A stretch of DNA of 64,000 nucleotides from Desulforamulus reducens MI-1 (GTDB taxonomy: Bacteria; Bacillota; Desulfotomaculia; Desulfotomaculales; Desulfotomaculaceae), in assembly GCF_000016165.1 (NCBI RefSeq), contig NC_009253.1, positions 1,088,332 through 1,152,331 on the forward strand. The letters are read 5' to 3'. A program made the position numbers and the translations under genes. Under the pieces are notes generated by a model, which saw only the letters and a program-made list of their open reading frames with translations, searched no databases and was not told where the DNA came from. Position 1 is the first letter of the stretch, and each line of letters starts with the position of its first letter. Shown here one piece after another: positions 44,387 to 53,825 of the stretch.

Positions 44387-45556
44387 TTGCCAAAGATCAT
44401 TTACACTTGGATATTGATATGTTTGTTCCTGGTCCCGGTACCCGTGCAGGCTGCACCTGAACAGCAAGGATTAAGTCCAGAGGGGCAATTGGCTGAGCTG
44501 GAGATAAGTAAACTGGAAGAATTTGTGGAACATCTTAACACGGAAATCGAAGGAGCAGTTCCAGAGATCAATTTTAAAGAAATGGTTATTCAACTGATGA
44601 AAGGAGACTTGGATTGGCAGGTTTCGGATATATTCACAGGTCTATTTAAGTTCTTCTTTAAGGAAGTAGTAGCGAACGCTTCTCTGCTTGGAAAATTGGT
44701 GGTTTTGGCCGTTATCTGTGCTGTACTGCAAAACTTAATGTCAGCCTTTGAGAAGGGGACCACTGGTAAATTGGCCTATGCCGTTAGTTATATGGCTTTA
44801 ATCACCTTGGCAGTGGGGTCCTTTGCCTTGGCCGTTAATATTGGGCGAGAAGCCATTGATCAAATGGTCCATTTTATGCAAGCGTTAATGCCACTCTTGT
44901 TAACCCTGTTGGCCGCCATGGGTGGTGTGGCCTCTACGGCCATTTTCCATCCCATCATTTTTGGTTCCATTGCCACCATTGGCACGGTTATCAAGGTGAT
45001 CGTGTTTCCTTTGATTTTTTTCTCTGCTGTATTAAATATCTTGAGTAATCTTTCCGAGAAATTCCAAGTATCCCGCCTGGCAGACCTGTTTAAGACGGTG
45101 GCCATGACGGTCCTGGGACTGTGCTCAACCATTTTTTTGGGTATTTTCTCTATCAAAGGTGTGGCTGGCTCCGTTACCGATGGAGTGGCCATACGTACAG
45201 CAAAATTTGCCACCGATGCTTTTATACCGGTAGTGGGAGGAATGTTCTCCGATGCCCTGGATGCGGTGATCGGCTCGTCTCTTTTAATTAAAAACGCCGT
45301 GGGAATTGCTGGGGTTGTTATTATCTTTGTATTAACAATACTGCCAATACTTAAAATTTTTGCAGTTGCCTTTGTGTATAAACTGGCCGGTGCCTTAATC
45401 CAACCAGTGGGGGACAAACAAATGGCAGATTGTCTTACTGGTCTAGGGAAAAGCCTGTTAGGTATTTTTGCTGCAGTGGCTACGGTGGGATTGTTATTTT
45501 TCTTTGCCATAACCATCGTAGTGGGAATGGGTGATTTAATGACCATGTTGCGTTAA
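44387..45556 (+). CDS. spoIIIAE: Stage III sporulation protein AE
   Basis: 389-aa polytopic membrane protein with a signal-like N-terminus (WILICLFLVPVPVQA) and about seven further hydrophobic segments, including LMPLLLTLLAAMGG and ILPILKIFAVAFVYKLAGALIQPVGD. TTG 44387 is preferred over GTG 44375, because GGGGAGAAGG lies between them and would be its SD. Confidence 0.93.
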   Translation: MPKIIYTWILICLFLVPVPVQAAPEQQGLSPEGQLAELEISKLEEFVEHLNTEIEGAVPEINFKEMVIQLMKGDLDWQVSDIFTGLFKFFFKEVVANASLLGKLVVLAVICAVLQNLMSAFEKGTTGKLAYAVSYMALITLAVGSFALAVNIGREAIDQMVHFMQALMPLLLTLLAAMGGVASTAIFHPIIFGSIATIGTVIKVIVFPLIFFSAVLNILSNLSEKFQVSRLADLFKTVAMTVLGLCSTIFLGIFSIKGVAGSVTDGVAIRTAKFATDAFIPVVGGMFSDALDAVIGSSLLIKNAVGIAGVVIIFVLTILPILKIFAVAFVYKLAGALIQPVGDKQMADCLTGLGKSLLGIFAAVATVGLLFFFAITIVVGMGDLMTMLR

Positions 45557-45574
45557 AGAGAGGTGACGGCACCT

Positions 45575-46192
45575 TTGGAGAGTATCAAAGAACTGGTACA
45601 GGCCCTTGTTATCATTATTGTTATGGTTTTGTTCTTGGAAATGTTCCTTCCTAACAACGATATGCAAAGGTATGTCAAAATGGTTATGGGTTTGCTGGTG
45701 ATTGTGGTGGTTATGGAAGCTGGCGCCAATTTTATCCGACAGGATTTTAAATTTGATTTACCGGCCTTAACCAAGGGCAACAACACTTCATCCCTGGAAA
45801 GTATTATGCATGCTGGACAAAAGCTTGCTGGTAAACAAAAACAAGAAGCCCTGCAAGAATACCAACAGGGAATCGAGAAACAGGTACTGGCTCTGGCGAA
45901 ATTACAAAAGGATATCACAATATCAGGGGTCCAGGTTACAACTTTAGATAAACCGGAAGACCCAAATTACGGTCGGCTAACCGGAATTGTACTGGAGATA
46001 TCCCCCAACCCAGTTGGTGATCAGCAGATACAAAGGGTGGAACCCATTCAAATAACGGTTGGAGCAACGGGGACTCCGAACACCCAAAAAACCTCTGTGA
46101 CAGATAGTGAACAAGCCCGGCGCCTGGCACGTACTGTTGCCGATTTCTATAATATTCCCCTTGAGCAAGTAAAGGTTGTGGAGGGTAGCTAA
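45575..46192 (+). CDS. spoIIIAF: Stage III sporulation protein AF
   Basis: 205 aa. Two N-terminal membrane segments (ALVIIIVMVLFLEMFL and KMVMGLLVIVVVMEA), then a ring-building-motif-like extracellular domain ending PLEQVKVVEGS. TTG 45575 has AGAGGTGA 8 nt upstream; GTG 45563 falls inside that SD. Confidence 0.9.
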   Translation: MESIKELVQALVIIIVMVLFLEMFLPNNDMQRYVKMVMGLLVIVVVMEAGANFIRQDFKFDLPALTKGNNTSSLESIMHAGQKLAGKQKQEALQEYQQGIEKQVLALAKLQKDITISGVQVTTLDKPEDPNYGRLTGIVLEISPNPVGDQQIQRVEPIQITVGATGTPNTQKTSVTDSEQARRLARTVADFYNIPLEQVKVVEGS

Positions 46193-46252
46193 GAACTTGC
46201 GAAGCCAAGTTTTACAAAAAGTTTTTCTCTAAAGAGATAAGGAGGCTGTTCT

Positions 46253-46873
46253 ATGAGCTGGTTTAAAAAACTGGTTGGTGACGGCGAAGTTGACGGGCCC
46301 AAAAAGGAACAACTAAAGAGAATAAAAATTATGGTTGTTGGTGCAGCCCTTGGCATAGGTTTGCTTTTTTTAGGAGGTCTAGGGGATGAAAAAAAAGCTC
46401 AAGCCCCGCCAGTAAAAGAAAAGGTTGAGGTAATAACGAAAGAAAATGAATCCATCAAAAACATCATGGCCTCTGAGGAAGAGTATCTGTCAGGGAAATT
46501 ATGCCAGATGTTAGAGCAGATAGATGGTGCCGGTAAAGTAAAGGTAACCATTCGGTTAGAAAATTCCACTCGTACAGAATATGCCATTAATACATCCACT
46601 GGCAAAAAAACCACCCAGGAGAAAGATCAAACTGGCGGAACCAGAACCCTTACCGAGGATACGGATACTGGCCAACTGGTATTGGTGACCCGTAATGGAG
46701 AGGAAACCCCTGTTATGAGTAGAGAGATTGCACCCACCGTGGCCGGTGTATTGGTGGTAGCAGATGGAGCCAATGACCCAAGGGTGAAGGCACAATTGTT
46801 CCGAGCTGCACAGGTTTCTCTGGGGGTAGAACCACAGAAAGTTATTGTGATGGCAAAAAAGGCAGGTGAATAA
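46253..46873 (+). CDS. spoIIIAG: Stage III sporulation protein AG
   Basis: 206-aa bitopic protein that forms the large ring in the intermembrane space. One membrane segment near 25-45, then a ring-building-motif domain with GAGKVKVTIRLENSTRTEYAINTS and VLVVADGANDPRVKAQLFRAAQVSLGVEPQKV. SD AAGGAGG precedes ATG 46253. Confidence 0.93.
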   Translation: MSWFKKLVGDGEVDGPKKEQLKRIKIMVVGAALGIGLLFLGGLGDEKKAQAPPVKEKVEVITKENESIKNIMASEEEYLSGKLCQMLEQIDGAGKVKVTIRLENSTRTEYAINTSTGKKTTQEKDQTGGTRTLTEDTDTGQLVLVTRNGEETPVMSREIAPTVAGVLVVADGANDPRVKAQLFRAAQVSLGVEPQKVIVMAKKAGE

Positions 46874-46874
46874 C

Positions 46875-47489
46875 ATGTCTAAACGATTCTGGTTCTTAGG
46901 ACTTTTAACCCTAGTGGGAATTACTTTATTGGTCGTAGGTTCCCAAGGGGGCATTGGTAATTTCAAAGAAACTACAAATCTTACTAATGCTCCCCATGTA
47001 CAAGCCAGTACTCAGGATAAAAATAATTCGCCCAATGCCAAGGAAAACAGCATTGTAAAGCCGGATAGTAATCCTTCGGGTAATGCTGTGGAAGTAAAGA
47101 AAGGAGAAATTGATCAGAACGAAGATGTCCTAAAGGATACCAGTGGTTTTTTTGTTGAATATCGCTTGGAGCGGGAAAGAAGCCGTGGGCACCAAATAGA
47201 AATAGCCAGAGAAATTATCAATAATACTAATTCAGACCCGGATATTCGAAAAAAAGCCCAGGAGCAATTGTATGTGATTAGCAACCGTTTACAAAAAGAA
47301 CTGGAAGTGGAAAGTTTAATTCGGGCCAAGGGGTATCAAGATTCTGTGGTATTCTTAGAAGGAAAAACCGTTACGGTTGTAATTCAAGCAAAGGATTTAA
47401 ATCAAGAAGACGCAGTTAAGATAACGGACCTGGTGTCACGCAGTACCCAGGTTGAAGCCCAAAATATTGTTATTATACCTAAGAACTAA
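46875..47489 (+). CDS. spoIIIAH: Stage III sporulation protein AH
   Basis: 204-aa bitopic protein that binds SpoIIQ across the septum. N-terminal membrane segment (FWFLGLLTLVGITLLVVG), a low-complexity linker, then a YscJ/FliF-like domain with RLERERSRGHQIEIAREIINN and VEAQNIVIIPKN. ATG 46875 follows AGGTGA at the end of spoIIIAG. Last gene of the operon. Confidence 0.93.
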   Translation: MSKRFWFLGLLTLVGITLLVVGSQGGIGNFKETTNLTNAPHVQASTQDKNNSPNAKENSIVKPDSNPSGNAVEVKKGEIDQNEDVLKDTSGFFVEYRLERERSRGHQIEIAREIINNTNSDPDIRKKAQEQLYVISNRLQKELEVESLIRAKGYQDSVVFLEGKTVTVVIQAKDLNQEDAVKITDLVSRSTQVEAQNIVIIPKN

Positions 47490-47647
47490 AGGGAGAAAGA
47501 TGTACAAAAATATTAGTCACAAAGAAGGCTTTTTATCAAAACCATAGAATATTGTATACTTAGACTTCTTTAGTAGCCTTTCCTTTACTCCTTCTATATA
47601 ATCTAGAGTAGGAAAATAAAATACTTTTTCGGCAACTGACGGACCCG

Positions 47648-47683
47648 CTCAGGTTGTTGCAGATTTACAATGACCTGAGTTTT
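47648..47683 (+). terminator. Hairpin with T-run upstream of the pyruvate carboxylase gene
   Basis: CTCAGGT (47648-47654) pairs with ACCTGAG (47673-47679), extended inward by five pairs including two G:U, followed by TTTT. It ends 30 nt before the PycB start. It may end the spoIIIA transcript or act as an attenuator. Confidence 0.6.
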
Positions 47684-47713
47684 CTGTTGCATTGTGCTGG
47701 GGGAGGAGGAAAA

Positions 47714-49618
47714 ATGTCTCATCATTTAAAAATTACCGATACAACATTACGTGACGCACACCAGAGTCTGTGGGCAACCCGTATGGCCACGGAAGACATG
47801 TTGCCCATTTTGGAAAAATTAGATCAAATGGGGTATCACTCCTTAGAAGTGTGGGGCGGAGCAACCTTTGATGTTTGCCTGCGCTTTCTGAACGAAGATC
47901 CCTGGGAACGTCTTCGGTTGATTAGGAAGTACGTTAAAAACACCCCCTTACAAATGCTACTCCGAGGACAGTCTCTGCTGGGATATATGCATTACCCTGA
48001 CGATGTGCTGGAAGCATTTATTCATAAAACCGTGGAAAACGGTATGGATATCATCAGAATTTTTGATGCTTTAAACGATATTCGAAATATGGAAAAGGCG
48101 ATTCAAGCCACCAAGGCTGCCGGGGCCCATGCCCAGGCAACGGTGGTCTATACCGTAAGCCCGGTGCATACAACCGAACACTACCTGGAAACTGCCCTGC
48201 GGCTGGAGGAAATGGGTGCTGATTCTATTTGTATAAAAGATATGGCCGGCCTTCTGGCACCTTTTAAATCTTACGAATTAGTTAAATTATTCAAAGCCCA
48301 TTTACAGGTACCTGTGCAATTGCACTGTCACTATATTGGTGGTATGGCAGTGGGAGCTTATCTAAAGGCCGCAGAGGCTGGTGTAGATGTGGTGGACACT
48401 GCTTCGGTTCCCATGGCCTTTGGTGCTTCGCAGCCACCGGTAGAAACCGTTGTAAGGGCCCTGAAAGGAACCCCCTATGATACTGGACTAAGTATGAAGG
48501 CACTGTTTGAAGTGGCTCAGTATTTTGAAGATATTCGCAAAGTGCTGGGACAGCAACGGGGTGTAACACGCATCAGTGACATGCGGGTGTTTGAACATCA
48601 GGTCCCTGGTGGTATGATTTCCAACCTAGTGTCCCAGCTAGAGGAGCAAAAGGCGCTGCATCGGCTGGATGAGGTTTTGGAAGAAATTCCTAGGGTGAGA
48701 GAAGAACTGGGCTTCCCGCCGCTGGTAACACCCACCAGTCAAATTGTTGGAACCCAAGCTGTTTTAAATGTCTTAACCGGGCAACGGTACAAATTAATTC
48801 CCGGTGAAGTAAAACTTTATGTTGAGGGCTACTACGGCCAACCCCCGGCCACCATTGATCCTTCGGTTAGTCGCAAGGTCCTAGGGGATAAGGAAGCTAT
48901 CAGCTGCCGACCCGCTGACTTATTAGAACCCAAACTGGATAAACTAAGAGATGAGATTAAGGATTTAGCCATTAGCCAAGAGGATATATTAAGCTATGCT
49001 ATGTTCCCCCAGGTAGCACGCAAATTTTTTGAAGCGCGCAAAAGAGGAGAAACAGGTCCACAGAGGAAGGAAGCTTCGATTAAACCAGGGGCGCCTGCCG
49101 ATTTTAGTGGCACCAAGAGTACCAAGGAGGCTAAGAACGTGAACCTTAGTGAATTAAAAGAACTAATTAAGGTATTAGATCAAACAGATATTACAGAAAT
49201 AGACCTGGAGAGTGATGGTGTTAAAGTATCCATCCGTAAAGGTGGAAAAGTGTCTGCCACTGTAACACCTGCGGCACCACAAAAGACAGCGGAAACACCG
49301 GTGACTGAAGCACCTAAAACAGGTGAAGCTTCTGTGGCACCGGAAGTTCCTGTGGTTTCAACCCAGCCCACAGAGGATTTAATCCCTGTTACCGCACCGA
49401 TGGTGGGTACCTTTTATAGAGCACCATCTCCGGATGCCGACCCCTTTGTTAACGTAGGAGATATTGTAGAAAAGGGTCAAACTCTTTGTATTGTTGAAGC
49501 TATGAAATTAATGAACGAAATTGAAGCAGAGCAAGCTGGTGAAATTGTCCAAATCATGGTGGAAAACGGCCAGCCCATTGAATACGGACAAAATCTCTTC
49601 ATGATTAGAAAAAAGTAG
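47714..49618 (+). CDS. Pyruvate carboxylase subunit B / oxaloacetate decarboxylase alpha fused to biotin carrier domain
   Basis: 634 aa. A carboxyltransferase TIM barrel with [17 protein letters not shown] at the start, the carboxylase lysine region CIKDMAGLL and metal-binding [11 protein letters not shown]. The PYC/OADA domain runs to about 470. A second half of about 155 residues begins [22 protein letters not shown], the N-terminus of an AccB-type protein, and ends with a biotinyl domain in which VEAMKLMNE carries biotin at Lys598. It is thus a PycB-AccB fusion paired with the biotin carboxylase gene 8 nt downstream. No decarboxylase beta/gamma subunits nearby, so anaplerotic pyruvate carboxylation is most likely. 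Confidence 0.87.
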   Translation: MSHHLKITDTTLRDAHQSLWATRMATEDMLPILEKLDQMGYHSLEVWGGATFDVCLRFLNEDPWERLRLIRKYVKNTPLQMLLRGQSLLGYMHYPDDVLEAFIHKTVENGMDIIRIFDALNDIRNMEKAIQATKAAGAHAQATVVYTVSPVHTTEHYLETALRLEEMGADSICIKDMAGLLAPFKSYELVKLFKAHLQVPVQLHCHYIGGMAVGAYLKAAEAGVDVVDTASVPMAFGASQPPVETVVRALKGTPYDTGLSMKALFEVAQYFEDIRKVLGQQRGVTRISDMRVFEHQVPGGMISNLVSQLEEQKALHRLDEVLEEIPRVREELGFPPLVTPTSQIVGTQAVLNVLTGQRYKLIPGEVKLYVEGYYGQPPATIDPSVSRKVLGDKEAISCRPADLLEPKLDKLRDEIKDLAISQEDILSYAMFPQVARKFFEARKRGETGPQRKEASIKPGAPADFSGTKSTKEAKNVNLSELKELIKVLDQTDITEIDLESDGVKVSIRKGGKVSATVTPAAPQKTAETPVTEAPKTGEASVAPEVPVVSTQPTEDLIPVTAPMVGTFYRAPSPDADPFVNVGDIVEKGQTLCIVEAMKLMNEIEAEQAGEIVQIMVENGQPIEYGQNLFMIRKK

Positions 49619-49626
49619 GGTGACAG

Positions 49627-50973
49627 ATGTTTAAAAAGATATTAATTGCAAACAGGGGTGAGATTGCCCTTCGCATCATTCGTGCCTGCCGGGAGTTAAA
49701 CATCAAAACAGTCATGGTTTACTCAGAGGCTGACAGAGACAGTTTGCCTGTACGGCTGGCAGATGAGGCCTATTGCATCGGGCCGGCTCCCTCTAGTAAA
49801 AGTTACTTAAATATAACCAACATCATTAGTGCAGCCGAAGTATCTGGTGTAGATGCAATTCATCCCGGCTATGGCTTTTTAGCCGAAAATGCAAACTTTG
49901 CCGAAATATGTGAGGATTGTGGCATCGCATTTATTGGTCCTTCTCGTCATGCCATCGAATTTATGGGTAATAAAGCCCTGGCCCGCAATACCATGATCAA
50001 GGCCAATGTGCCGGTGGTTCCTGGTTCTGAAGGGGCCGTCAGTGATGAAGAAGAGGTCATTCGTATTGCCAAAGAAATTGGTTATCCTGTATTGATTAAG
50101 GCATCTGCGGGCGGCGGCGGCCGTGGTATGAGGGTGGCACACAGTGAAGAAGACTTACTGAAAGCCATCAATACTGCTAAGAACGAAGCCCAAGCGGCCT
50201 TTGGTAATGGCGATGTTTATTTAGAAAAATATGTGGAGCAACCCAGACATATAGAATTCCAAATCCTTGGTGATAAAGAAGGAAATATTGTCTATCTGGG
50301 GGAGAGAGACTGCTCTGTACAGCGTCGTAACCAAAAAGTAATTGAAGAGGCCCCCTCGGTGGCCCTGACGCCCGAACTCCGGAGAGTCATGGGGGATACA
50401 GCGGTAAAAGCCGCCCAGGCAGTAAATTACTATAATGCCGGTACGGTAGAATTTCTCTTAGACAAAAATAACAACTTCTATTTTATTGAAATGAATACCC
50501 GTATCCAGGTGGAGCACCCTGTTACTGAATTAATTACAGGTATCGACCTGATTAAAGAACAAATACGAATTGCAGCTGGGGAACCCTTAGGCTATGGTCA
50601 AGAAGATATTCGCATTGACGGGTGGGCCATCGAATGTCGTATTAATGCAGAGGACCCAGACAAAAACTTTATGCCCCATCCGGGTACCATCAAAACTTAT
50701 CACCAACCGGGCGGTCCTGGGGTCCGTCTGGACAGTGCAGCCTATAATGGTTATGCTATACCACCCTTTTATGATTCGATGATTGGCAAGCTAATTGTTT
50801 GGGGCAGAGACAGGGACGAAGCTATACGCAGAATGCAAAGGGCCTTAGACGAATTTGTCATTGAAGGGATACCTACCACCATTCCTTTCCATAAAAAGGT
50901 ATTAAATAACGCTTTCTTCCGCAGGGGTGAAGTCTATACAAACTTTATTCAACGACGAATATTGCCTGACTAA
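49627..50973 (+). CDS. accC: Biotin carboxylase
   Basis: 448-aa ATP-grasp enzyme that carboxylates biotin using bicarbonate and ATP. N-terminal [21 protein letters not shown] lid [13 protein letters not shown], catalytic [16 protein letters not shown] and [12 protein letters not shown]. In Bacillus accB-accC feed acetyl-CoA carboxylase. Here the only biotin carrier seen is on the PycB fusion, so it probably serves pyruvate carboxylase; a shared role cannot be excluded. Confidence 0.95.
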   Translation: MFKKILIANRGEIALRIIRACRELNIKTVMVYSEADRDSLPVRLADEAYCIGPAPSSKSYLNITNIISAAEVSGVDAIHPGYGFLAENANFAEICEDCGIAFIGPSRHAIEFMGNKALARNTMIKANVPVVPGSEGAVSDEEEVIRIAKEIGYPVLIKASAGGGGRGMRVAHSEEDLLKAINTAKNEAQAAFGNGDVYLEKYVEQPRHIEFQILGDKEGNIVYLGERDCSVQRRNQKVIEEAPSVALTPELRRVMGDTAVKAAQAVNYYNAGTVEFLLDKNNNFYFIEMNTRIQVEHPVTELITGIDLIKEQIRIAAGEPLGYGQEDIRIDGWAIECRINAEDPDKNFMPHPGTIKTYHQPGGPGVRLDSAAYNGYAIPPFYDSMIGKLIVWGRDRDEAIRRMQRALDEFVIEGIPTTIPFHKKVLNNAFFRRGEVYTNFIQRRILPD

Positions 50974-50981
50974 TAGTTTGG

Positions 50982-51011
50982 TTGCTGTGGTCAGGATGAA
51001 TATGGTATAAT
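50982..51011 (+). promoter_or_regulatory. Sigma-A type promoter for the Asp23 gene
   Basis: TTGCTG (50982-50987) and TATAAT (51006-51011) with an 18-nt spacer, 35 nt before the ATG at 51047. Confidence 0.55.
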
Positions 51012-51046
51012 TCCTAGGAAACATTGGATATTTTTGGAGGTGTACC

Positions 51047-51460
51047 ATGACAGATAATAAGCGCGATATCGTGGTTATGACTCCCCATGAAGGATTAGGT
51101 GGTATCCGCATTTCAGATGATGTAGTAGGGGTTATCGCCGGGATGGCTGCAACCGAGGTTTCCGGAGTTGCAGGTATGAGTGGAGGTCTTGGCGGCGGCA
51201 TTGCCGAAATGCTGGGCAGAAAGAACCTGTCCAAGGGTGTAAAAGTTGAAGTTGGGGAAAAGGAAGCGGCAGTGGATCTTTTCGTTATTGTTGAGTTTGG
51301 TGTCCGCATTCCGGATGTGGCTTCCCAGATCCAAATGAATGTAAAGCGTGCCATCGAAGGCATGACAGGTCTTTCTGTGGTGGAAGTGAATGTCCATGTG
51401 CAAGGCGTTACTTTTCCTAATGCAGATACAAAAGAAGATGAACCAAACCGCGTAAGATAA
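51047..51460 (+). CDS. Asp23/Gls24 family envelope-associated protein (YqhY-like)
   Basis: 137 aa. The Asp23 fold is shown by IRISDDVVGVIAGMAATEVSGVAGMSGG and VPDVASQIQMNVKRAIEGMTGLSVVEVNVHVQGV. In Bacillus yqhY lies in the same place between accBC and nusB and affects acetyl-CoA carboxylase control. The following AmaP- and DUF2273-like genes make this a small envelope cluster. Confidence 0.9.
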   Translation: MTDNKRDIVVMTPHEGLGGIRISDDVVGVIAGMAATEVSGVAGMSGGLGGGIAEMLGRKNLSKGVKVEVGEKEAAVDLFVIVEFGVRIPDVASQIQMNVKRAIEGMTGLSVVEVNVHVQGVTFPNADTKEDEPNRVR

Positions 51461-51487
51461 AATTAAAAAGGTGAAGATATATAGAAT

Positions 51488-51511
51488 CGGAACCAATACT
51501 TATTGGTTCCG
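51488..51511 (+). terminator. Hairpin (possible terminator) after the Asp23 gene
   Basis: An 11-bp inverted repeat CGGAACCAATA/TATTGGTTCCG with a 2-nt centre, followed by CATTTTATATTT. The T-run is broken. Confidence 0.6.
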
Positions 51512-51617
51512 CATTTTATATTTAGCATATGGAAACTATAATCTTTCTAATATGCACAAGGGTACATTCTTTTATTTTATAAAGGCTCATAGTATTATAA
51601 AAAAGGGAGGGGATTCA

Positions 51618-52154
51618 GTGAGTCCCTTTGACCGTTCTTTGCTCATATTTTATACCTTGTTAATGACAATATTTAGTCTGTTGGCATTGTTAATTGTTTC
51701 TGGTTGGTGGCAACAGCCCTTATACCTTTTGTGGCAAAGCCCCTACGTGCATGATTTGCAACTTTACCTGTCTATATTTATAGGCGTTTTATTACTTGTG
51801 GGCTTGCGCTTACTATGGGTTTCCTTTTCCCGGCGGCAAACCGGCAAGGCAGTGGTCCATGACTACACCCTGGGACAAGTAAGAATTTCCCTAACAACCA
51901 TTGAAAACTTGGTTAAGAAAGTTGTCTACCAGATACAGGGTGTAAAAGAAGTAAAACCACGTGTTATACAAACTTCAAAGGGAATGGGGTTGCATATTCG
52001 GGCAATCGTGTCCCCAGATATCAGTATTCCGGAAGTCAGCCGGCAAATTCAACAGCGGGTACAGGAGTACCTTTCACAAACCACCGGGATCGTGGTAACC
52101 GATATCAAAGTAATTGTGGATAATATATCCAGCACCCGTCCTAGGGTAGAGTAA
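51618..52154 (+). CDS. AmaP-like membrane anchor
   Basis: 178 aa. Two N-terminal membrane segments (LLIFYTLLMTIFSLLALLIV and LYLSIFIGVLLLVGLRLLWV), then an Asp23-like domain (LGQVRISLTTIENLVKKVVYQIQGV). This is the arrangement of AmaP, which anchors Asp23 proteins to the membrane. GTG 51618 with GGGAGGGG upstream is preferred. Confidence 0.87.
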   Translation: MSPFDRSLLIFYTLLMTIFSLLALLIVSGWWQQPLYLLWQSPYVHDLQLYLSIFIGVLLLVGLRLLWVSFSRRQTGKAVVHDYTLGQVRISLTTIENLVKKVVYQIQGVKEVKPRVIQTSKGMGLHIRAIVSPDISIPEVSRQIQQRVQEYLSQTTGIVVTDIKVIVDNISSTRPRVE

Positions 52155-52176
52155 GCCCGGCAGGAGGAGGGTGAAG

Positions 52177-52398
52177 ATGTTATATAAACTATTTCAGGAA
52201 ATTATCGAAAACCACAGGGGAAAAGCCGTAGGAGCAATACTGGGACTGGCCTTTGGCTGGTTTGCTATCAGCTATGGCTTATTTAAAGCCTTATTTGTGA
52301 GCCTTTGTGTATCAATCGGTTATTTTGTAGGCAAGGGCGTGGACCAAAGTTTTGATTTTCGGGAAGCCTTTGACAGACTTTTTCGGGATCGCTGGTAA
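52177..52398 (+). CDS. DUF2273 small membrane protein
   Basis: 73 aa with two membrane helices (AVGAILGLAFGWFAISYGLFKALFV... region) and a charged C-terminus ending FDRLFRDRW. This family is almost always beside Asp23 and AmaP genes. ATG 52177 with AGGAGG upstream. Confidence 0.88.
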   Translation: MLYKLFQEIIENHRGKAVGAILGLAFGWFAISYGLFKALFVSLCVSIGYFVGKGVDQSFDFREAFDRLFRDRW

Positions 52399-52472
52399 CC
52401 CAGGACTAATTTATGCAAATGAAGAAGAATGGCAAAACTAAAAATAAATAATGACTTTGAGGAGGTCCTAAC

Positions 52473-52904
52473 TTGGGCAGAAGGCAGGCCAGAGAAACTG
52501 CACTGCAGGTATTATTTCAAATTGACTTAGGAAAAACCGAACCAGACCTTGCACTTAACAATACTGCGGAGGAGTTTGGGGCTGGTCCCCAGGAGATAGA
52601 GTTTGCCCGACAATTAGTTATGGGCACCCTGGAACACATAGAAGAAATTGATGCTATGATTGGTAAGGTTAGTAAGGAATGGCAATTGAATCGGATGGCC
52701 AATGTAGACCGCAATATTATGCGGTTAGCAATCTTTGAAATGAATTATCGAGCCGATATCCCCAAGAGTGTATCGGTTAATGAAGCTCTGGAATTATCCA
52801 AGATATTTGGCACCCCGGACTCCGTCCGTTTTATAAACGGTATCCTAGGCAAACTGCTGGATAACAAGGACGAAGCAGCACCAGTCATAAGTAGTCTAGA
52901 GTAA
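52473..52904 (+). CDS. nusB: Transcription antitermination factor NusB
   Basis: 143 aa, all-helical RNA-binding partner of NusE in rRNA antitermination. Motifs GRRQAREALQVL-like start (GRRQARETALQVLFQ), WQLNRMANVDRNIMRLAIFEM and NEALELSKIFGTPDSVRFINGILGKL. It starts at TTG 52473, 8-9 nt after GAGGAGG. Confidence 0.95.
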   Translation: MGRRQARETALQVLFQIDLGKTEPDLALNNTAEEFGAGPQEIEFARQLVMGTLEHIEEIDAMIGKVSKEWQLNRMANVDRNIMRLAIFEMNYRADIPKSVSVNEALELSKIFGTPDSVRFINGILGKLLDNKDEAAPVISSLE

Positions 52905-52973
52905 ATTATAACTCTTATATAATCTAGGCTTGTTTAAATTACTGACTTATATGTTTGTGAGGAGGAGACTAGG

Positions 52974-53825
52974 TTGTATCAGATCATCTCAAAAAAAGCC
53001 TTGGCACCAGCTATTTACGAATACGAAATCTTGGCGCCGAAGGTGGCAAAAAAGGCAAAAGCAGGACAATTTATTATTGTCAAGGTCGATGAACAGGGAG
53101 AGAGGATACCGCTTACCATTGCTGATTTTAACAGGGAAACTGGAACTGTCACCATTGTTTTTGCTGAGGCAGGCTACTCCACTAAAAAACTAGGTCAATT
53201 AAATGCTGGGGATGCGGTACAGGACTTTGTTGGACCCCTGGGCGTTCCCTCCCATGTGGACAAGCTTGGCACAGTGATAATGGTTGCCGGTGGGGTAGGC
53301 GTTGCGCCTGTTTATCCCATCGCCAGGGAGATGAAAATTGCTGGAAGCCATGTGGTGGGTATCATGGGTGCCCGGAATAAAGATTTGATCTTTTGGGAAG
53401 ACCGTATGAAAGAAGCCTGTGATGAATTATTTGTCACCACAGATGATGGTTCTTATGTACGGCAGGGCTTTGTAACCGATGTTCTGCGTGAATATATTGA
53501 GAAAGAAGGCAACCCGGCCATGGTGATGGCCATTGGCCCCCTGCCTATGATGAGGGCAGTTGCCAATATGACCAAGGAATATGGTATTAAAACAATGGTC
53601 AGCCTAAACTCCATTATGGTGGATGGAACAGGTATGTGTGGGGCCTGTCGTGTAACCATTGGTGGAGAAACTAAATTTGTGTGTGTTGATGGCCCAGAAT
53701 TCGACGGCCATCTGGTAGATTTCGAAGAACAGTTGATGCGTTCCCGGCAGTATAAATCAGAAGAACAGCAGGCTATGCAACAGAGCAGTTGTGGTTGTGG
53801 GGGAGGAGGTAAATGCCATGGCTAA
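52974..53825 (+). CDS. nfnA: NfnA: NADH-dependent ferredoxin:NADP+ oxidoreductase small subunit
   Basis: 283 aa with FAD- and NAD-binding domains of the ferredoxin reductase type and a C-terminal [2Fe-2S] region (GTGMCGACRVTIGG ... FVCVDG). It works with NfnB in flavin-based electron bifurcation between NADPH, NAD+ and ferredoxin, or as sulfide dehydrogenase-type SudB. The tail SCGCGGGGKCHG adds four Cys of unknown role. TTG 52974 follows AGGAGGAG. It overlaps nfnB by 8 nt. Confidence 0.9.
   Translation: MYQIISKKALAPAIYEYEILAPKVAKKAKAGQFIIVKVDEQGERIPLTIADFNRETGTVTIVFAEAGYSTKKLGQLNAGDAVQDFVGPLGVPSHVDKLGTVIMVAGGVGVAPVYPIAREMKIAGSHVVGIMGARNKDLIFWEDRMKEACDELFVTTDDGSYVRQGFVTDVLREYIEKEGNPAMVMAIGPLPMMRAVANMTKEYGIKTMVSLNSIMVDGTGMCGACRVTIGGETKFVCVDGPEFDGHLVDFEEQLMRSRQYKSEEQQAMQQSSCGCGGGGKCHG

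Noticed and set aside
47714-49618. Sodium-pumping oxaloacetate decarboxylase
   Set aside because: Beta and gamma membrane subunits are missing nearby and accC follows directly, so a pyruvate carboxylase is favoured.
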